The position numbers and the translations under genes were made by a program. Shown here one piece after another: positions 4,497-5,117 of a stretch of DNA of 5,117 bases. The stretch comes from Alphaproteobacteria bacterium (lineage in GTDB: Bacteria > Pseudomonadota > Alphaproteobacteria > Sphingomonadales > Emcibacteraceae), in contig NVVM01000005.1 of NCBI GenBank assembly GCA_002402225.1, forward strand, positions 14,244-19,360, given 5' to 3'. The notes beneath the pieces were generated by a model that did not search any database, was not told the origin of the DNA, and was given only the letters and a program-made list of their open reading frames with translations. Position 1 is the stretch's first letter; each line of letters starts with the position of its first letter.

Positions 4497-5117
4497 CGCG
4501 CTATAACGCCGGAATTACCGAGGCAAAATGGCAAAAAATCTGGACCGAGAGAGAGACGTTCCTTGCCGTGGAAGACAGCTCTCTGCCGAAATATTATGTG
4601 CTGGAGATGTTTCCCTATCCATCCGGCAAAATTCACATGGGCCATGTCCGTAACTATACCCAAGGCGATGTTGTGGCGCGTTACCGGCGGGCAAAGGGCT
4701 TTAATGTTCTGCATCCCATGGGCTGGGACGCCTTTGGCATGCCGGCGGAAAATGCCGCCATGGAACATAATGTTCATCCGGCAAAATGGACTTACGAAAA
4801 TATTGCTCATATGCGCGGTCAATTGCAACAAATGGGCTTAAGTATTGACTGGTCAAGGGAATTTGCCACCTGTGATCCGGAATATTATGGACAGGAACAG
4901 AAAATGTTTCTGGATTTTATGGATGCGGGTCTGGTTTACCGCAAGGAATCATGGGTTAATTGGGATCCTGTGGATAATACGGTTCTGGCCAACGAGCAGG
5001 TCGTCGATGGGTGTGGCTGGCGATCTGGCGCACCGGTTGAACGCCGGCGTTTGAGCCAGTGGTTCCTGAAAATCACCGAATATGCCGAAGAATTGAATGA
5101 GGCGCTGGATGGTTTGG
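4493..5117 (+). CDS. leuS: Leucyl-tRNA synthetase, N-terminal part (cut by window edge)
   Basis: The first 208 codons of leucyl-tRNA synthetase are present, with no stop before the window end; the full enzyme is usually about 850-870 residues. It charges tRNA-Leu with leucine in the cytoplasm. The class I HIGH motif reads HMGH (48-51) within [17 protein letters not shown], followed by the typical [17 protein letters not shown] and the segment [20 protein letters not shown]. The C-terminal visible stretch ([18 protein letters not shown]) leads towards the zinc/editing region, and Trp-rich [18 protein letters not shown] follows, as in bacterial LeuRS. ATG 4493 is preceded by AGGA (4483-4486) at 6-nt spacing and gives the usual N-terminus ([13 protein letters not shown]). 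No frameshift is seen. It may be co-transcribed with the DUF3576 gene 82 bp upstream. Confidence 0.98.
   Translation, partial: MTRYNAGITEAKWQKIWTERETFLAVEDSSLPKYYVLEMFPYPSGKIHMGHVRNYTQGDVVARYRRAKGFNVLHPMGWDAFGMPAENAAMEHNVHPAKWTYENIAHMRGQLQQMGLSIDWSREFATCDPEYYGQEQKMFLDFMDAGLVYRKESWVNWDPVDNTVLANEQVVDGCGWRSGAPVERRRLSQWFLKITEYAEELNEALDGL

Noticed and set aside
4563..5054. Two shorter plus-strand ORFs within leuS in another frame
   Set aside because: The leuS frame is continuous from 4493 to the window edge with full family motifs, so these are frame shadows and not evidence of a frameshift.

Overview
The window looks like chromosomal DNA from a free-living alphaproteobacterium of moderate GC content. 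The basis is the gene set and order rather than any single gene: a DUF3576-type lipoprotein directly upstream of leuS, with a YggS gene, a thiamine-phosphate-synthase-family gene and a COG3786-type YkuD protein close by. This grouping is familiar to me from alphaproteobacterial housekeeping loci. There is no transposase, integrase, CRISPR array, tRNA or rRNA gene in view.

Layout, left to right. Positions 1-100 hold no gene I can identify. A plus-strand pair follows: a small membrane-anchored coiled-coil protein resembling PspB (101-382), then, 22 bp later, a YkuD-fold L,D-transpeptidase-family protein (405-950). A strong intrinsic terminator (1013-1043) closes this unit and just touches the stop codon of the convergent yggS gene (1043-1708, minus). 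yggS is divergent from a thiamine-phosphate-synthase/TenI-family gene (1736-2410, plus), with only 27 bp between the start codons. That gene converges on a small outer-membrane beta-barrel protein (2617-3570, minus). The 206 bp between them contain two copies of a GC-rich repeat about 58 bp long, plus the barrel gene's terminator. A 348 bp AT-rich divergent intergenic region (3571-3918) carries candidate promoters for the barrel gene and the DUF3576 lipoprotein (3919-4410, plus), and also short repeats. The window ends inside leuS (4493 onward), which is cut off by the right edge.

Functionally this is a mix of envelope genes (PspB-like protein, L,D-transpeptidase-like protein, beta-barrel, lipoprotein) and cofactor or translation housekeeping genes (PLP homeostasis, thiamine-related enzyme, leucyl-tRNA synthetase). 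I found no convincing new multi-gene system. The points most worth a second look are: the intergenic repeat pair together with a C8 tract that could splice a repeat-encoded tail onto the thiamine-family protein; the loss of canonical ThiE active-site residues in that protein; a likely leaderless start for the same gene; and a triple 11-12 bp repeat at the predicted transcription start of the lipoprotein gene.
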